From positions 38,009,054-38,073,053 of the forward strand of contig NC_057814.1 in assembly GCF_018294505.1 (NCBI RefSeq): 64,000 bases of DNA. The letters run 5' to 3'. Of this stretch, positions 1 through 12,208 are shown piece after piece. Origin of the DNA: Triticum aestivum. Lineage: Eukaryota; Streptophyta; Magnoliopsida; Poales; Poaceae. The position numbers and the translations under genes are program-made. The notes under the pieces are model-generated. The model made no database searches. It saw only the letters and a list, made by a program, of their open reading frames with translations, and had not been told where the DNA came from. Positions within the stretch are counted from its first letter, which is position 1; the number at the start of each line of letters is the position of its first letter.

Positions 1-690
1 CCGGGGCATCCCCAAGCTTTGACTCTTCAGTCTCCCTGAATATTTACTTGGGGTGCCTTGGGCATCCTCAAGCTTGAGCTCTTGCCTCTCTTCCTTCTTC
101 TCACATCGAAACCTTCTCGATCATCGAACACTTCATCCACACAAAACTTCAATAGAAAACTCGGTAAGATCCGTTAGTATAATAAAGCAAATCACTACTC
201 TAAGTACTGTTGCAAACCAATTCATATTTTGTTTTTGCATTGTGTCTACTGTAGTATAACCTTTTCATGGCTTAATCCACTGATATAAATTGATAGTTTC
301 ATCAAAACAAGCAAACTATGCATCAAAAACAGAATCTGTCTAAAACAGAACACTCTGTAATAATCTGAACATTCACCATACTTATGATACTTGAAAAATT
401 CTGCAAAAATAGAAACAATAAAAAATTTGTATAGAAAGACAGTGCAAAAAGAATCAGAACCATTTGACGTACCAGTAAACAATTAAAAATCGCGCACTAC
501 AGCCAAAGTTTCTGTCCTGCACCGTACAAACCAACAAGCATTGTAAACATCCTAAAGGCAAACCTTGGCACATTATATTTATTTCTAAACTTTATAAAAG
601 CACACAACAGAAATAAATGACTCTCTAAAACTTCTGGGTTGTCTCCCTGGCAGCACTTTCTTTAAAGCCATTAAGCTAGGCATATAGTGC
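1..690 (-). other. Non-coding internal DNA of the Gypsy element
   Basis: AT-rich sequence downstream of the ORF in element orientation. Only short open frames occur and none resembles a known domain. A near-duplicated phrase about 'agcttgggg.tgcc' type sequence occurs at both 11-60 and 57-75. Nothing else is recognised. Confidence 0.5.
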
Positions 691-1902
691 TCAAGTAGTG
701 AATCCACCCGGATCCCAAGGTATATCAAAGCCAATTTTAATTAACAATGATTTGTGATTTAGTAGTGAGCACAAAGCAACATATATCAAGCAATGACGAA
801 GTCTAACTCTCTTCCTATGCATCGACATGTCATAAAAGAACAATTCATGCACACAAAGTAAAGGCCAATGCATAGTGTAAACCGTTTCTTGCAATTTTAT
901 CGTGTTGGAAATATAGAGAGGTGGAGATATAGTTCCTCTCTCATATAAATTGCAATTAGGAGCAGCAAGCACATGCATAGTATATTCATCAAAATCGTCA
1001 TGTGTAATAGTAAAAGGCAACCCATCAATATAATCCTTAATAAATGCAAACTTCTCCGATATAGTGTAGTCGGGAGAATTCAAAAAGATAATAGGACTAT
1101 CATGCGTGGGTGCAATAGCAACAATTTCATGTTTAACATAAGGAACTGTAGCAAGTTCATCTCCATAAGCATCATTCATATTGGCATCATGGCCACAAAC
1201 ATAGCAAGCGTCATCAAAGAGGGATATTTCAAAAGAATCAACGGGATCATAACAATCATCATAGCAATCATCCTTCGGTAAGCACGAAGGGAAATTAAAC
1301 AATGTATGAGTTGAAGAGTTACTCTCATTGGAAGGTGGGCATGGGTAGCTAATCCGCTGTTCCTCCTTTTGTTCTTCGCTCTCCTCATCATCTTTTTCAT
1401 CCAATGAGCTCACAGTTTCATCGATTTCTTCTTCCATAGACTCCTGCAAAATATTAGTCTCTTCTTGGACAGAGGAGTAGTCCTCAATATATGGTTCAAC
1501 ATAGGCATTAGAAGCATAATTATCATAGCAATATTTAAGTATGGCAAAAATTTCAGATTTGTGAAGAGTAGCACCATACTTTTCAATCAAAGAAGCAATT
1601 TCATAAGCACCCTTAAGAGCAACAAATTCTTCAATTTTTTGAACATCATAGTAACTATAAACACCCTTAGCATACGAAGATACGATTCCATTATCAGTAA
1701 ACTCACATTGATAGGGAAGGTGTTTCTTAGGGTTTTCAGAACAACAAGTAAAATCATATATTTCACATAAATTCCAAGCATAGCATTGCAAACGATGAAT
1801 TTGACCCGGTAAAAGTTTCCCTTTTTCAGATATACGGTGTCGCACATAACATTGGTTTAGTAGGTACAACTAATTTTTTGGTATTTTGCGTTTCCTACCC
1901 AT
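691..1902 (-). pseudogene. Internal ORF of the Gypsy element (function unknown)
   Basis: A long open frame encodes about 390 residues. It is Cys- and Tyr-rich in its N-terminal third, has an acidic Glu/Ser/Asp-rich middle (motif MEEEIDETVSSLDEKDDEE), and ends DIPWDPGGFTT. An ATG at 1900-1902 is in the same frame but is followed about ten codons later by a TAG, so the 5' end is damaged or the start differs. I see no zinc knuckle, protease, RT or integrase motif. Similar ORFs accompany Sabrina-like elements, from memory; their function is not known to me. It is possibly a gag-like or element-specific protein. Confidence 0.6.
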
Positions 1903-1993
1903 AACTAAAGATAGGAAACAACTAAGAACAGCAAAAATTACTTAGTGATAAAGCAAACAAGCACACACGAGAATATTCACCCCATGCTATTGC

Positions 1994-2012
1994 TCCCCGG
2001 CAACGGCGCCAG
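1994..2012 (-). other. Primer-binding site (tRNA-Asp type)
   Basis: On the minus strand TGGCGCCGTTGCCGGGG lies about 10 bases inside the LTR end. This matches the complement of the 3' end of plant tRNA-Asp, used by Athila/Tat-lineage and related Gypsy elements. It fixes the element's orientation. Confidence 0.7.
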
Positions 2013-2022
2013 AAAAAGGTCT

Positions 2023-3531
2023 TGATAACCCACAAGTATAGGGGATCAATTGTAGCCTCTTTCGATAAGTAAGAGTGTCGAACCCAACGAGGAGCTAAAG
2101 GTAGAACAAATATTCCCTCAAGTTCTATCGACCATCGATACAACTCTACGCACGCTTGACGTTCTCTTTACCTAAAACAAGTATGAAACTAGAAGTACTT
2201 TGTAGGTGTTTTTGGATAGGTTTGCAAGATAATAAAGAGCGTGTAAATTAAAACTAGGGGCAGTTTAAGTAAACACACAACTAAAGTAAATATAGCGACT
2301 GTGGAAAAGTGGTGGTAGGAGTTTTGAAATTGTCCCTAAGCAATTGACTACTTTACTAGACCGATAACAAGTTTTATGTGGGAGAGGCCACTGCTAGCAT
2401 GTCATCCCTGACTTGGAATTCTATGCACTTACGATTGGAACTATTAGCAAGCGTCCGCAACTACTAACGTTCATTAAGGTAAAACCCAACCATAGCATTA
2501 AGATATATTGGTCCCCCTTCAATCCCGTATGCATCAATTTCTATGCTAGGTTGAAGCTTCTGTCACCCTTGCCCTCCAATACATAGTCCTATCAACATAC
2601 AACTAACCCTATGGTGTGATCCACGCGCGCGCTCATATGATGGGCACCAAAGGACAGCAACATAACCACAAGCAAATTAAATCAATCATAGCAATTCATC
2701 AACCACCGATTGGACAACGAAAATCTACTCAGACATCATAGGATGGCAACACATCATTGGATAATAATATGAAGCATAAAGCACCACGTTCAAGTAGAGG
2801 GTACAGCGGGTTGCGGGAGAGTGGACTGCTGTAGATAGAGGGGGGAAGGTGATTGATGTTGGTGAAGATGGCGGAGGTGTTGGTGAAGATCGCGGTGATG
2901 ATGATGGCCCCCGGCGGTGTTCCGGCGCCACCGGAAGCGAGGGGGAGAGAGCCCCCCTCCTTCTTCTTCTTCCTTGACCTACTCCCTAGATGGGAGAAGG
3001 GTTTCCCCTCTGGTCCATGGTCTCCATGGTGTGGGAGGGGCGAGAGACCCTCCGAGATTGGATCTGTCTCTCCGTCTCTCTCTGTTTCTGCGTTCCGTTC
3101 TTCTGCACTTTCACCATTTCGTATATATATGAAGATCCGTAACTCCGATTGGGCTGAAACCTTCGCCGTGATTTTTTACGAAAACTTAGCTTTCTTGCGG
3201 CCGAAGGAGGGCATCAACCGCCTTACTGGTGGCCCACGAGGGTCAGGGGTGCGCCCCCCTGCCTCGTGGCCACCTTGGGCACCGTCTCGCGTGGATTTTT
3301 CTTCCGGAATTTTCCAAATATTCCAAAAATAAGCTCCATCCGTTTTTATCCCGTTTGGATTCCGTTTGATATTGATATTCTGCGAAACATAAAACATGCA
3401 ACAAACAGGAACTGGCACTGGATCAATATGTTAGTCCCAAAAATAATATAAAAATTTGCCAAAAGTATATGAAAGTTGAATAATATTGGCAAGGAACAAT
3501 CAAAAATTATAGATACGACGGAGACGTATCA
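2023..3531 (-). repeat. 5' LTR of the Gypsy element
   Basis: About 1.5 kb bounded by TGATAACC on the left and GACGTATCA on the right, giving a TG...CA LTR on the minus strand. It contains a GC-rich patch and, near 3120-3133, an ATATATAT stretch that could be the promoter TATA region. The base after the LTR starts the flank GACAC, half of a possible duplication whose partner lies outside the window. Confidence 0.8.
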
Positions 3532-3619
3532 GACACCTACAAGCCCGTGGTTTTGCTGATCGTCGCATATTAACAACGTGGTTTCTCAAATTTATGTTAA
3601 ATAGGGCTAGGGGAAATAA

Positions 3620-4381
3620 TAAGTCATTAAATAATGTAAGCTCAGAGAAGCTTACAAAGAAAACCAAAGTCATCACGAGAGTGATGGATGAGTATTTCGC
3701 ACGGGACAAGGTATTGCTTTCATATTTATTAGTTTTTCTTATTCAATAGTGTTTTATTACACTAACATCATTTTGTTGTTATGTAGGCGTATTTTCCTAT
3801 GCACGTTAACGAGAATCGTTGGATAACCATAGTGATGCACACCGCCAAGGAGGAGTTTCAAGTTCTTGACTCAAATTCTAATGGCGCGGTTAGCTGAAGA
3901 GTTCGCAATATGATTAAGACACTGGTAAGCTATAATTTTTGCACTCACATGAACAAAAAAATTGGGACATACATATATTCTGGTTTTGTAAATTTGTTTC
4001 AGAGAGCTGAAATCTCTAAAGATATTATGGAGGCCAACCCAACTCTTGAAGCAAAAAAATATCCAGATATATCATCGTGGCCAATAAATGAGTACGAAAT
4101 GCCGAGACAAAAAGATGGGTAAGTTCATACTGCATACCACTTGTACATGCAATTGAATGTTACATCCTAAGCTGATCGCACGTGTTTATTTCAGAGTGTC
4201 ATGTGGACTTTTTGTGATGAGGTGCATAGAACACTAGGACGGAGATCGCTGGACATATGAATTTGACCAGCAAGAGATTAATGCATCAAGGCCACGTATT
4301 GTCGCGGAAATTATTCTTTCGGAGGTGAACATATTAGAGAAGGTCAAGATGAAAATTGTTAAAATCATGGAGAAGGAATAG
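3620..4381 (+). pseudogene. Ulp1-like (peptidase C48) protease pseudogene, MULE/CACTA-associated type
   Basis: Four exon-like blocks with GT-AG introns read as the C-terminal part of a Ulp1/SENP cysteine protease: ...-3710, 3787-3924, 4003-4118 and 4195-4381. Block 2 has the W-x-x-x-V-(x)n-VLDS region carrying the family's Asp; block 4 has SCGLFVMRC with the catalytic Cys, then GDRWTYEFDQ. The His usually found just before the Trp of block 2 reads as Arg (NENRW). In-frame stops occur at about 3896 (TGA) and about 4237 (TAG after RCIEH, where Trp is usual). Ulp1 domains like this are carried by plant transposons such as Kaonashi-type MULEs and many CACTAs. I infer transposon origin and no activity. 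Confidence 0.7.
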
Positions 4382-5678
4382 GTATTAGCATAGGTTGGGT
4401 TTTAGTCCCGCAGAAGATTTCCCTGCCGTTGTTGGGTACTTATCACTTCATTGGATTGTAATGCGACATGGCACTTTTAGTTTATTCGATATCAGACATG
4501 GCACTTTAAAATTCTTTCTTATATGGGTCCATTTCATTCATCATTTTCATTGTTGAGCGTGAAATATGATATATTTTTTATTAATGTATTACTGTTGTCA
4601 TGACTTCTGTGGAGTGTTAAATATAACAAAAAAAATCTATGTCAAATAACATATTTAAAAAAAGAGGGCCAGCCGTGGCCGGGCGCGTAGGGTGACTTTA
4701 CTAGAACCGTCCCAGTCTAGCCTGAAGGCGAAGGGACGGCCTTTCAGCCGCGAGCGGCCCAGCGACGGCGAACAACAGGGTAGTCATAGTAGTTTTGTGT
4801 AGTGAGCTTGTGAGAAGGGCGGCGACATGGGTATACAAACCGGTCCTCGTGTCCCTCGCCGGGCGAGGTGGGACGAAAACTATGTGGCGCACTGCGCCAG
4901 CGTACCCTCCCACACCCGAGATGATCTTAAAGGGCCGGCCCACGTGACCGACGCGCGTCGTTAATGGGCCGGCATACAAACTGTGCCCTCTCCCCCACCC
5001 GCACATTTAGTGGGCCAACCAACACGGGGCGCCCAGAGGCCCGCGCAGCCCTGACTGCAGCTTCTGCCCGTTCAGTAGTTTAGTCCCACCTCATCTGCGG
5101 ACGGACGCGCGGACCGGCTTAAATAGCTGCCTCGCCATTCTCTCATAATATTGAATGTTGTCCTAATGCCTTGGGCTGCCACGTTGTTGCTGCCGCGCAA
5201 CTCTGCTTGTTGTTGGCGCCAACTAAGGACGCCGGGAGTATTTTTTTATAGAAAAAATATGACCACCGCGAATACAAACAACAACCTTACGTATCAAAAA
5301 TATTGCAAACATCACCGCCTCGAAAAATACAAACTGATACATATTAACATAACAAAAATATTACTTTCACACAAACATTACATACCAATAATAGTTGCAC
5401 GAGGAGCAACTGATAGTTGGGCACGTATTTAAATGTTTAGTCTCACAAGAAAACGACAATAAAATGTAAATAAAATTGTCCGCATATATAGTACGTCTAG
5501 CAACACAACGACATGCGAATTGAAATCTGCCTTGCATTGATTAATAAAACTTAATATCTATGTTCGGTACCTACATAGCAAATTATAAACAACTCATCAG
5601 ACAATTGTAAAGAGAGGAACAAAACATGATTAAAAAACTATAAACTTACTTTCCATTCTCTGGGCACGTTTACCACGT
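4382..5678. other. No gene; GC-rich block then AT-rich DNA
   Basis: 4660-5150 is GC-rich with many CpGs and short overlapping open frames that look compositional. 5230-5640 is AT-rich. It separates the Ulp1 pseudogene from the tail of the MULE transposase pseudogene. I found no clear terminal inverted repeat. Confidence 0.4.
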
Positions 5679-8307
5679 TTACCATCTATGGCCCTCCTCG
5701 CAACATATGCCACAAAGAGGATCGGGTTTTCTCTCAGAAAATGATTTTGATCTTCCATTTTTTGTAACACTTGGATCTATCTTTGCCCGCTCTGTCTTGC
5801 TCTTTTTAGGGGCACCCTTCGTGCAAACTTTCACAGGATCACCTATGACATCGACATGTTGTTCCGGCTCACGTTCCTCCTCATGCACATTCCTTCTACG
5901 ACCAACAACATCATCATCAGGGACCTTTTTCTTAGCTATTATATTTTGCAGATACTTACGAATGGATCATTTGACGCAACATGGAAAGCTTCTGCTCCTG
6001 TTATACTGAGTTGACTATAGTGAGCACGCTGCTCTGCCCCACACCAACCCCAGCCAAACATGTCACTCTTCCGCTGTGCAGGCAGCCCACCTCTTGCAAC
6101 TTTCGACGTGCTCTTCAGGATGCAACACTTAGGTATTTTAGATATTTTCAGATGAACCAACACATACAGAATGTGTTTGCAAGGCAACCCTTTCTGAAGC
6201 ATTCGTCCAAAACTGCAATCTATAGTTTTCTCAGAGTTTCCAGGTCGATAATACACGCTGAACTAAAATTTGTGGTTATTTTTTCATGTCACGATGAAGA
6301 TGTGACAGTCAACTCCCACTAGCGTCTCAAAAATCTCAAGCTCTCCCATCTTCTTCAAATCTTGTTGGAGAATATAAAAATTGGCATGAGTGAATACTTC
6401 GGAAGCATGCTTCTCAATGTCCTTATATTAAGTGACTGCTTGTGGCACTGACTGATTGGAAACACAGTCATCATGCGCCTCATTCTCACGTAGTCGAACT
6501 ATGCAATTCTCATAATGCAAAACTAGATTAACAATAGTCATACTGTCGTCCGGATGAAGGTGAAGACAAGAGTTAAGGCTTTCACTCCTCCGATTACTGC
6601 ACATACCCAGAAAAAAGCCATCTAACAGATATGATGCTGCCCACAGACTCCTCTTCATGTACATCCTACTCAGCCACTCTTCTGTTTTATCAGTCCTCTA
6701 TTTAAGGACAAAAGCGTGCCATCTCGCCTCAAAGTTGGTAGGAGAGGTGGAGTAGTACAAGAGAGTGCCCTGAACTCATTTAGTGATTTGTAATGAAGGT
6801 GCTTCTACATTTTTTTCCACGTGCCATGAGCAGAGACGGTGCAACACATCAGCCAAAACCAACCGAATAGCTCGTATCATTGCAGCTTCTCCATCTATGA
6901 TGATTGACCTTGGCTTCTTCTGACAATTGGCCTTCAGGAATGTCTGGAGCAGCCCCACGTACGTCGCTTCGGTCTCCTCAGACACAATGGTACAACCAAA
7001 CATTGTGGTGCAACGGTGATTATTTACACCAACAAAGGGGACGAACGGCATGCCATATATGTTCATCTTATACGTGCGGTCAAACACAGTCACATCTCCA
7101 TAGAACTGATAGTCCCGCCGCGACTGTGCATCGCACCTGAACATGCTCTTTAAACGGCCCTCCTTATCGAGCACGTACTCAAAGAAGAAGTCTGGATCCT
7201 TCTCCTTTCTACTCCTCATAATCCCGATTGCCGTGTTAGTATTACCCTTCGCAATCAACTTCATTTTTTCTCGGCAACATAGGTTGTAGACGTCTCCTCT
7301 CACAAACCCGCACTTATTGTACGAAGCATACCTAGTAATGAAGTTGTCGACGATGATATGCTTTCTGATCCCAGCTCCTTCCATCGCCAAGATCTCAGCT
7401 ATCTCGTGATCTCCCATCACTCTATGTGACCGCAGAAATGCCACCACGTCTGCTCTAGCCAACAAATAGTTGTGATCATCCATAAAAGCTGCCACGAACA
7501 AAAATCCACGTCCTTTGTCCAACTTCAAGACCAAATGTGCGCCACACTCGCAACGAGTCTCAGGTCTTAGCCTGCGGGTACGGCCCTCCGGGTTTAAAAA
7601 TTTACTCAGTCATTTTCCTGCCCTCAAGCAAATGTAACGCCTATACCGAATAGTGGTTGAAAGACCTTTTCCTCGTTTAACCATATCTTTGTTGATACTG
7701 AGTCCACGGTCTCTGGCGTAGTTATTCTAGAACGTGTAAGCCTCCCATTGTGATCCAAAGGTCATACCCATAACCTTCAACTGTGTCTACAACGCCCGTT
7801 GCTGGATTTCAGCCTCCTCAATGTCCCTATTAGCTGCATCCTCATGCTCATGGCCATCATCACCACTCCAACCATCCAAGTTAGCCTACAATATTACACA
7901 TAAGCACGTGTAAGTTGTCATTAATTAGTTTTCATTATTGTATGACGTCTAAAACTTTGGACCGAACCTGACTTATGTTATCGGCGAAAGATTCCTTAAA
8001 ATAATTTTCCTTGTTCTGGACGCCAATATCCTCCTGCACATAAAAAATCATATGCACATGTAAGTACCCATATGGTTCTTCGTCCGACAAAATCAATGTA
8101 CACGTCACTTACGTATTCACTACAAGCACCGTCCTCCTTCTTTTGAAAGTTCTCCTCAGGTAAATTATTGTACGACGACCAGGATTCATTATCGCTGCTA
8201 TCATCATCATTATTACATCCATCTTCATTCATACGATCAACACTATCGCTAACATACCACTCACTCGTCTCCAAGAACGCATCCGTCAATCTATTTTCTT
8301 CCTCCAT
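5679..8307 (-). pseudogene. FAR1/FHY3-type MULE transposase pseudogene
   Basis: Minus-strand pieces line up as a FAR1-related Mutator-like transposase. N-terminal acidic exon: ATG at 8307 to about 8113, followed by GTAAGT. A small exon at about 7968-8035. A FAR1 DNA-binding-like region at about 7510-7890 (NNYARDRGLSI). The MULE transposase core at 6776-7534, with TVFDRTYKMNIYGMPFVPF, IIDGEAAM and LCSWHVEKN. Then a SWIM-type zinc finger at about 6110-6240 (IDCSFGRMLQKGLPCKHIL) and a CCHC-like remnant at about 5690 (CGICCEEGH). At least three in-frame stops fall in the FAR1 region and several frame changes follow the core, so it is inactive. FAR1-like proteins are domesticated relatives, but the decay and surroundings favour a transposon. 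Confidence 0.8.
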
Positions 8308-9050
8308 TGAATAACCTCACTACCAACACTGCAACATTCAAAATAAAAATTGATCTATCAATCCAAAATCAAACTAGATGTATTACGGTCATGCCAATGA
8401 ATAGTTCATAACAAACAAATTATTGTAAATAATTATTTACAACTACTAATTTTTTTTGACAAACTAGACGGGTTACATGCCAAACCTGGAGGCTGGCGGG
8501 TCCCAATGTCCGGCGGCAAGGCCTTCAGGTACGTGCACACCGGCCTGCTTGCGGACGGCGAGGACGTGCACGGACATAGATCACGCCGTTGCGGACTGCG
8601 ACGACATGCACGGACGTAGATCATGCCGTTGCGAACGGCGTCCGCGCAGGCCACATCACCGCGACGACGTGCACGGAGGCCAGATCGCGTTGTCGGCGAC
8701 TCCAAGGACGTCGACGGCAGCCAGATCCGGGTGAAGACAGAGAGGGCCCCGACATGGGTTGCTTACGTTGCAGCGGCGGCCATAACGTACGGCGGGCAGC
8801 GGCGGCGATCGGCCAGACAAGGCGACGTTGGAACGGGCCGCGTGATCCGTGCTAGGTCGTGGGCGTTTTTTTTCACACGACGGGCGCGGGCTAGACACCA
8901 GTCGGCTATCGGCTCGAGCCGATCCACTCGGCTATACGTGTATGCGGATGCTGCATACGGCACTGGTATACGTTAAGCACCATATGCCCAAAATGCCTTT
9001 ATACATTAGGGGGTACCGTAGTAGATTGCATTAGGGTGTAAAAATCAATA
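8308..9050. other. GC-rich flank with short imperfect repeats, no gene
   Basis: 8470-8960 is CpG-rich. The phrases 'gacgtgcacggac' and 'gacatgcacggacgtagatcatgccgtt' recur at about 8565-8635, giving a small imperfect tandem repeat of about 48 bases. Overlapping open frames on both strands look compositional. It may be the promoter or terminal region of the MULE, but I could not match an inverted repeat. Confidence 0.35.
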
Positions 9051-9202
9051 TACTCCCTCCGTTCCTAAATATAAGTCTTTGTAGAGATTTCACTATGAAC
9101 CACATACGGATGCATTTTAGAATATAGATTCACTCATTTTGCTCCGTATGTGGTCCATAGTGAAATCTCTCCAAAGACTTATATTTAGGAACGGAGGAAG
9201 TA
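9051..9202. mobile_element. Stowaway-type MITE (Tc1/mariner)
   Basis: The left end is TA-CTCCCTCCGTTCCTAAA and the right end is the inverse (TTTAGGAACGGAGGAAG-TA), with one mismatch in the terminal CTCCCTCC. The element is about 150 bp, folds back on itself almost throughout, and is flanked by the TA duplication typical of Stowaway. It has no coding capacity. Confidence 0.9.
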
Positions 9203-9812
9203 GATGACTCAAGGTACTTTTTGTCAGGCATCTGTATTCATATGCCATCATTGTACATGCCCTAAGTAACAGTTAAGGCAGCATGACCCGTCATCATGAA
9301 ATAGCAGGTAGGGGACCCTGGGTCTTTCTTAAAGGAAGTAGTAACCAGTCTGGCCCAAGATTAGCATATAGACAACATCACTCTTTCTTCATCTTTGATT
9401 CTTTATCGAACCAATTAAAATCAGGCCAGTGACAGCTTTGATTTCAATTCTTTTTCTCTCGTTAAAGTTTTTCTGTCTTGAACTTGTATGCCACGCACAA
9501 GTCACATGGGAGGAATCAGGAACGTAGCCAACACATTGAAGTGCACATGGACAAAGGCGGGAACCTCAAACACTTCTCCATAATGCTGCAAACTGGTCCA
9601 GGGCTCATTAGCAATACTTGGCGCGGAACTTTGCCAATAAATTGAAGTACACATGCACCTTAATAGGAGGTAATAGTCTGTAAGCTAGATGATTTCAATG
9701 GTATTTTATTCGATGTTTTTACTAACCGGTTAACTCTTTTGTACATAATGAAAATGCAGGGCTCCTGTCGGTTGCTAGAAAACCTACGTGGTGGTACTAT
9801 ATATATGTACCC

Positions 9813-9843
9813 ACTAGCACAAATGCCCGTGCGTTGCAACGGG
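9813..9843 (-). mobile_element. Helitron-like 3' terminus (minus strand)
   Basis: On the minus strand a GC-rich near-palindrome (positions 9843-9826, CCCGTTGCAACGCACGGG) is followed by CATTTGTG and then CTAGT at 9817-9813. A hairpin about 10 bases before CTRRT is the Helitron 3' signature. The body would extend to higher coordinates. I did not find the matching 5' TC end, so element length is unknown. Confidence 0.55.
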
Positions 9844-12208
9844 AAAAAACACCGGTTCTGATGAATCGAAATTGGTCAGGTCGAACACGGTCTAGCTGTG
9901 TGCTAGTGCTCCAAATCTTCTACACGAAACTTCCATGTCCACCGGCGTTGATGCTCACACAACCATAGATGTGTGACTCCATCGCTAGGTCTGCTATGTT
10001 ATGAGCAAAAAGGTAGACATGTACTTGTTTTAACTACAAAATTTATGTAAAAGAAGCACACTCCATAATACCACATTCTCTAGAAAAACTAATTATGCAT
10101 AAGAGGACAAGCTTGTTGCACAATAACGCAATCTCCAAAAAAATAGCCGTTTCTTTTAGGGCTATACACACAGAAAAAAGTGAAGTAAAAATTCTTCACA
10201 GAGAATGCACATTGGTACTGTTGGATTTTTGCATAAAGAAATGCTTATGATGGCACAACCGATATATGCACATAAGATGATTCTAGGCAGCTAATTGTCT
10301 ATTTTTAACGAACTAAGTGGGCCTGAGCGCCTGATGTACTATTTTCTAATTAAGAACTTTTAGGCAAAATAAGTAAAGGGACGCTTTGGATGGATGAGCA
10401 AATTAATTGGAGAAGCAGATGATTGAACGTGTTTAGGCAGCCAACCAAATATTTGTACAGCAGACTACGACTCCGGCATGCAGTACTGCATCTTCACCTT
10501 CATGTCCGAGCAAGCCCAGCTTCTCGTCCTTGCCGAGTCCACCTACAACTGTGCCATGGAGCATCAAACTTCTATTCGCCGCTGTATCTGAGCAGCCCGG
10601 CGTTTCGTCCGAGTCGGCTTACAACTCCGGCCGGCGTGCAGGACTGCATCAACATGTCTTCGTCCTCGTCATATCCGCCTACTACTCCAGCATGCAGGAC
10701 TGCATCAACTTGTCTTCGCCGCTGTGTCCGAGCAGCCCGGCGTCTCGTCCTTGTCTTACAACTCCGGCGTGTAGGACTGCATCAACATGTCATCGCCGCT
10801 GTGTCTGAGCAGCCTGGCGTCTCATCCTTGCCGTGTCGCGTGTTTGCCTCACTATCTGTCCGAGCAGCCCGGCGTCTCGTCCTTGCCGTGTCACCATGTC
10901 CTCGCCGCTGTGTCCGAGCAGCCCAGACCCGCTGTGTCGCGTCTTCATCATGCGTCAAGGAGCCTGCATGCAGAACCGACCATGCTTCCTTTCTCTTTCC
11001 CAGCTCATTGTTTGTGTCATGAGGCGGCTGGTTGATGTTACAAAGAACTTCAAAACGTATATAAACTGAGGAGAATCGATTTAACAGGGCGAGGTGGGAA
11101 TGACACATAATTCCAGGGCGTGAGGGTGGACAGTAAGAACCGTCAAATAAAATATGTCTTAACATTAGCAAGAAACTTGTGCTTTGTAATTTAGTTTGTG
11201 GGGCTACGCACTGGGACGATGCACCAAGCAAGTCGGTTATAAGAGCGAGTGCGGGAAGGTTTTCTTTCCTTGTGTGTGTCCAGTTTTTTTTTTCCTTTTT
11301 TGTGTAGAACAGCCTTTAATCTTAATGGTTAACATAAAATTAACGGATATAAAATGATGACCTATGGAGAACTACGAAAGCCTCCGTCCTTAAATATTAG
11401 GTAAAGATAAAGATTGCACACTACCCCATCTCTCCATATATATTGCAGATGCCACTACGAAAGGCATAGATACTAGCATTGTGTTCGCTACCAGTATGCT
11501 ACTTCCATGGCGTGCGTGCATAGATGTTTGCTACTTCATGCGTGCATGCACATGCTAGGATTGGAAGGCGCCGGGGAATATTATGTTTGCCCGAAAATGG
11601 ATATCATTGACTCACTCAACAAGACACACACGCGAGGGTAACTCATCGCAACAGAAATCCATTCACGAGCAGCAATCTGATGTGTAGCATGGCTAGGTCT
11701 AAGGCCCAGTCAGCCTGCTCTCAGGCGCCTGCGTCGCTGGACTCGTTTGGTTCTACCAATAGACCAGTCAGTCACTGCATTGTGGCCGATGCATAGGTCA
11801 CTGAAATTTGGGTCAGAACCACCTAAGGATTTCGGCTTTGGTAGTTACTCGTTTCCATTCCAAGTTTTAGTCAAATCGGCTTTGCCCATTCCAAAATTTA
11901 GTTAAATACTTGTGCTTAGGCCACTATAGGCCAGCCAAAACTAAGCTACCAATAAGAACGTACGCTACATGTATTTCAACTCTGTGACAATTTTTTTTTC
12001 AAGAGTACACCAAAAGCGTACCATATTTTTATAGAAGGCAGAAGACAATTACAAAAGGCTACAACACAATTTTGTGCCTACTTCTCATAGTTATTAATTA
12101 GCAGCTTTGTAATTGCCCCATATTTGGCAACGTAGCATTGGCCTGCATGTGAGCAAGATTTTCATACAGATGTTTTAAATCTAACCTGTTGCGGTGGCAG
12201 ATATTTAA
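9844..12208. other. No gene recognised; probable Helitron-type filler
   Basis: Mostly AT-rich single-copy-looking DNA apart from the GC-rich repeat block at 10490-10930. I see no convincing coding exon, RNA gene or LTR. It may be the interior of the Helitron whose 3' end is at 9813. Confidence 0.35.
10490..10930. repeat. Degenerate GC-rich repeat block
   Basis: The phrase 'cgctgtgtccgagcagcccggcg' and its neighbour 'tctcgtccttgccgtgtc' recur at least five times with changes (about 10505, 10580, 10720, 10796, 10857, 10905). 'caggactgcatcaac' recurs three times (about 10642, 10693, 10772). Long open frames here (up to about 200 codons) are rich in Arg, Ser, Cys and Pro and simply reflect the repeats, so I do not call a protein. 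Confidence 0.6.

Larger units (their letters stand above)
1..3531 (-). mobile_element. Gypsy-type LTR retrotransposon, 5' part (Sabrina/WHAM/Fatima-like)
   Basis: On the minus strand the order is LTR (3531 to 2023), primer-binding site, one ORF (about 1900 to 691), then non-coding internal DNA to the window edge. The LTR begins TGATACGTCTCC and ends GGTTATCA in element orientation. The primer-binding site fits tRNA-Asp. No reverse transcriptase or integrase is visible in the part present, as expected of the abundant Triticeae Gypsy families whose internal ORF is not a standard gag-pol. The 3' LTR is outside the window, so no target-site duplication can be checked. The family name is from memory and uncertain. 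Confidence 0.8.

Noticed and set aside
10423..11231. Possible Cys/Arg-rich protein of about 200 residues
   Set aside because: The frame is made of the GC-rich repeats and similar frames exist in several phases, so coding is unlikely.
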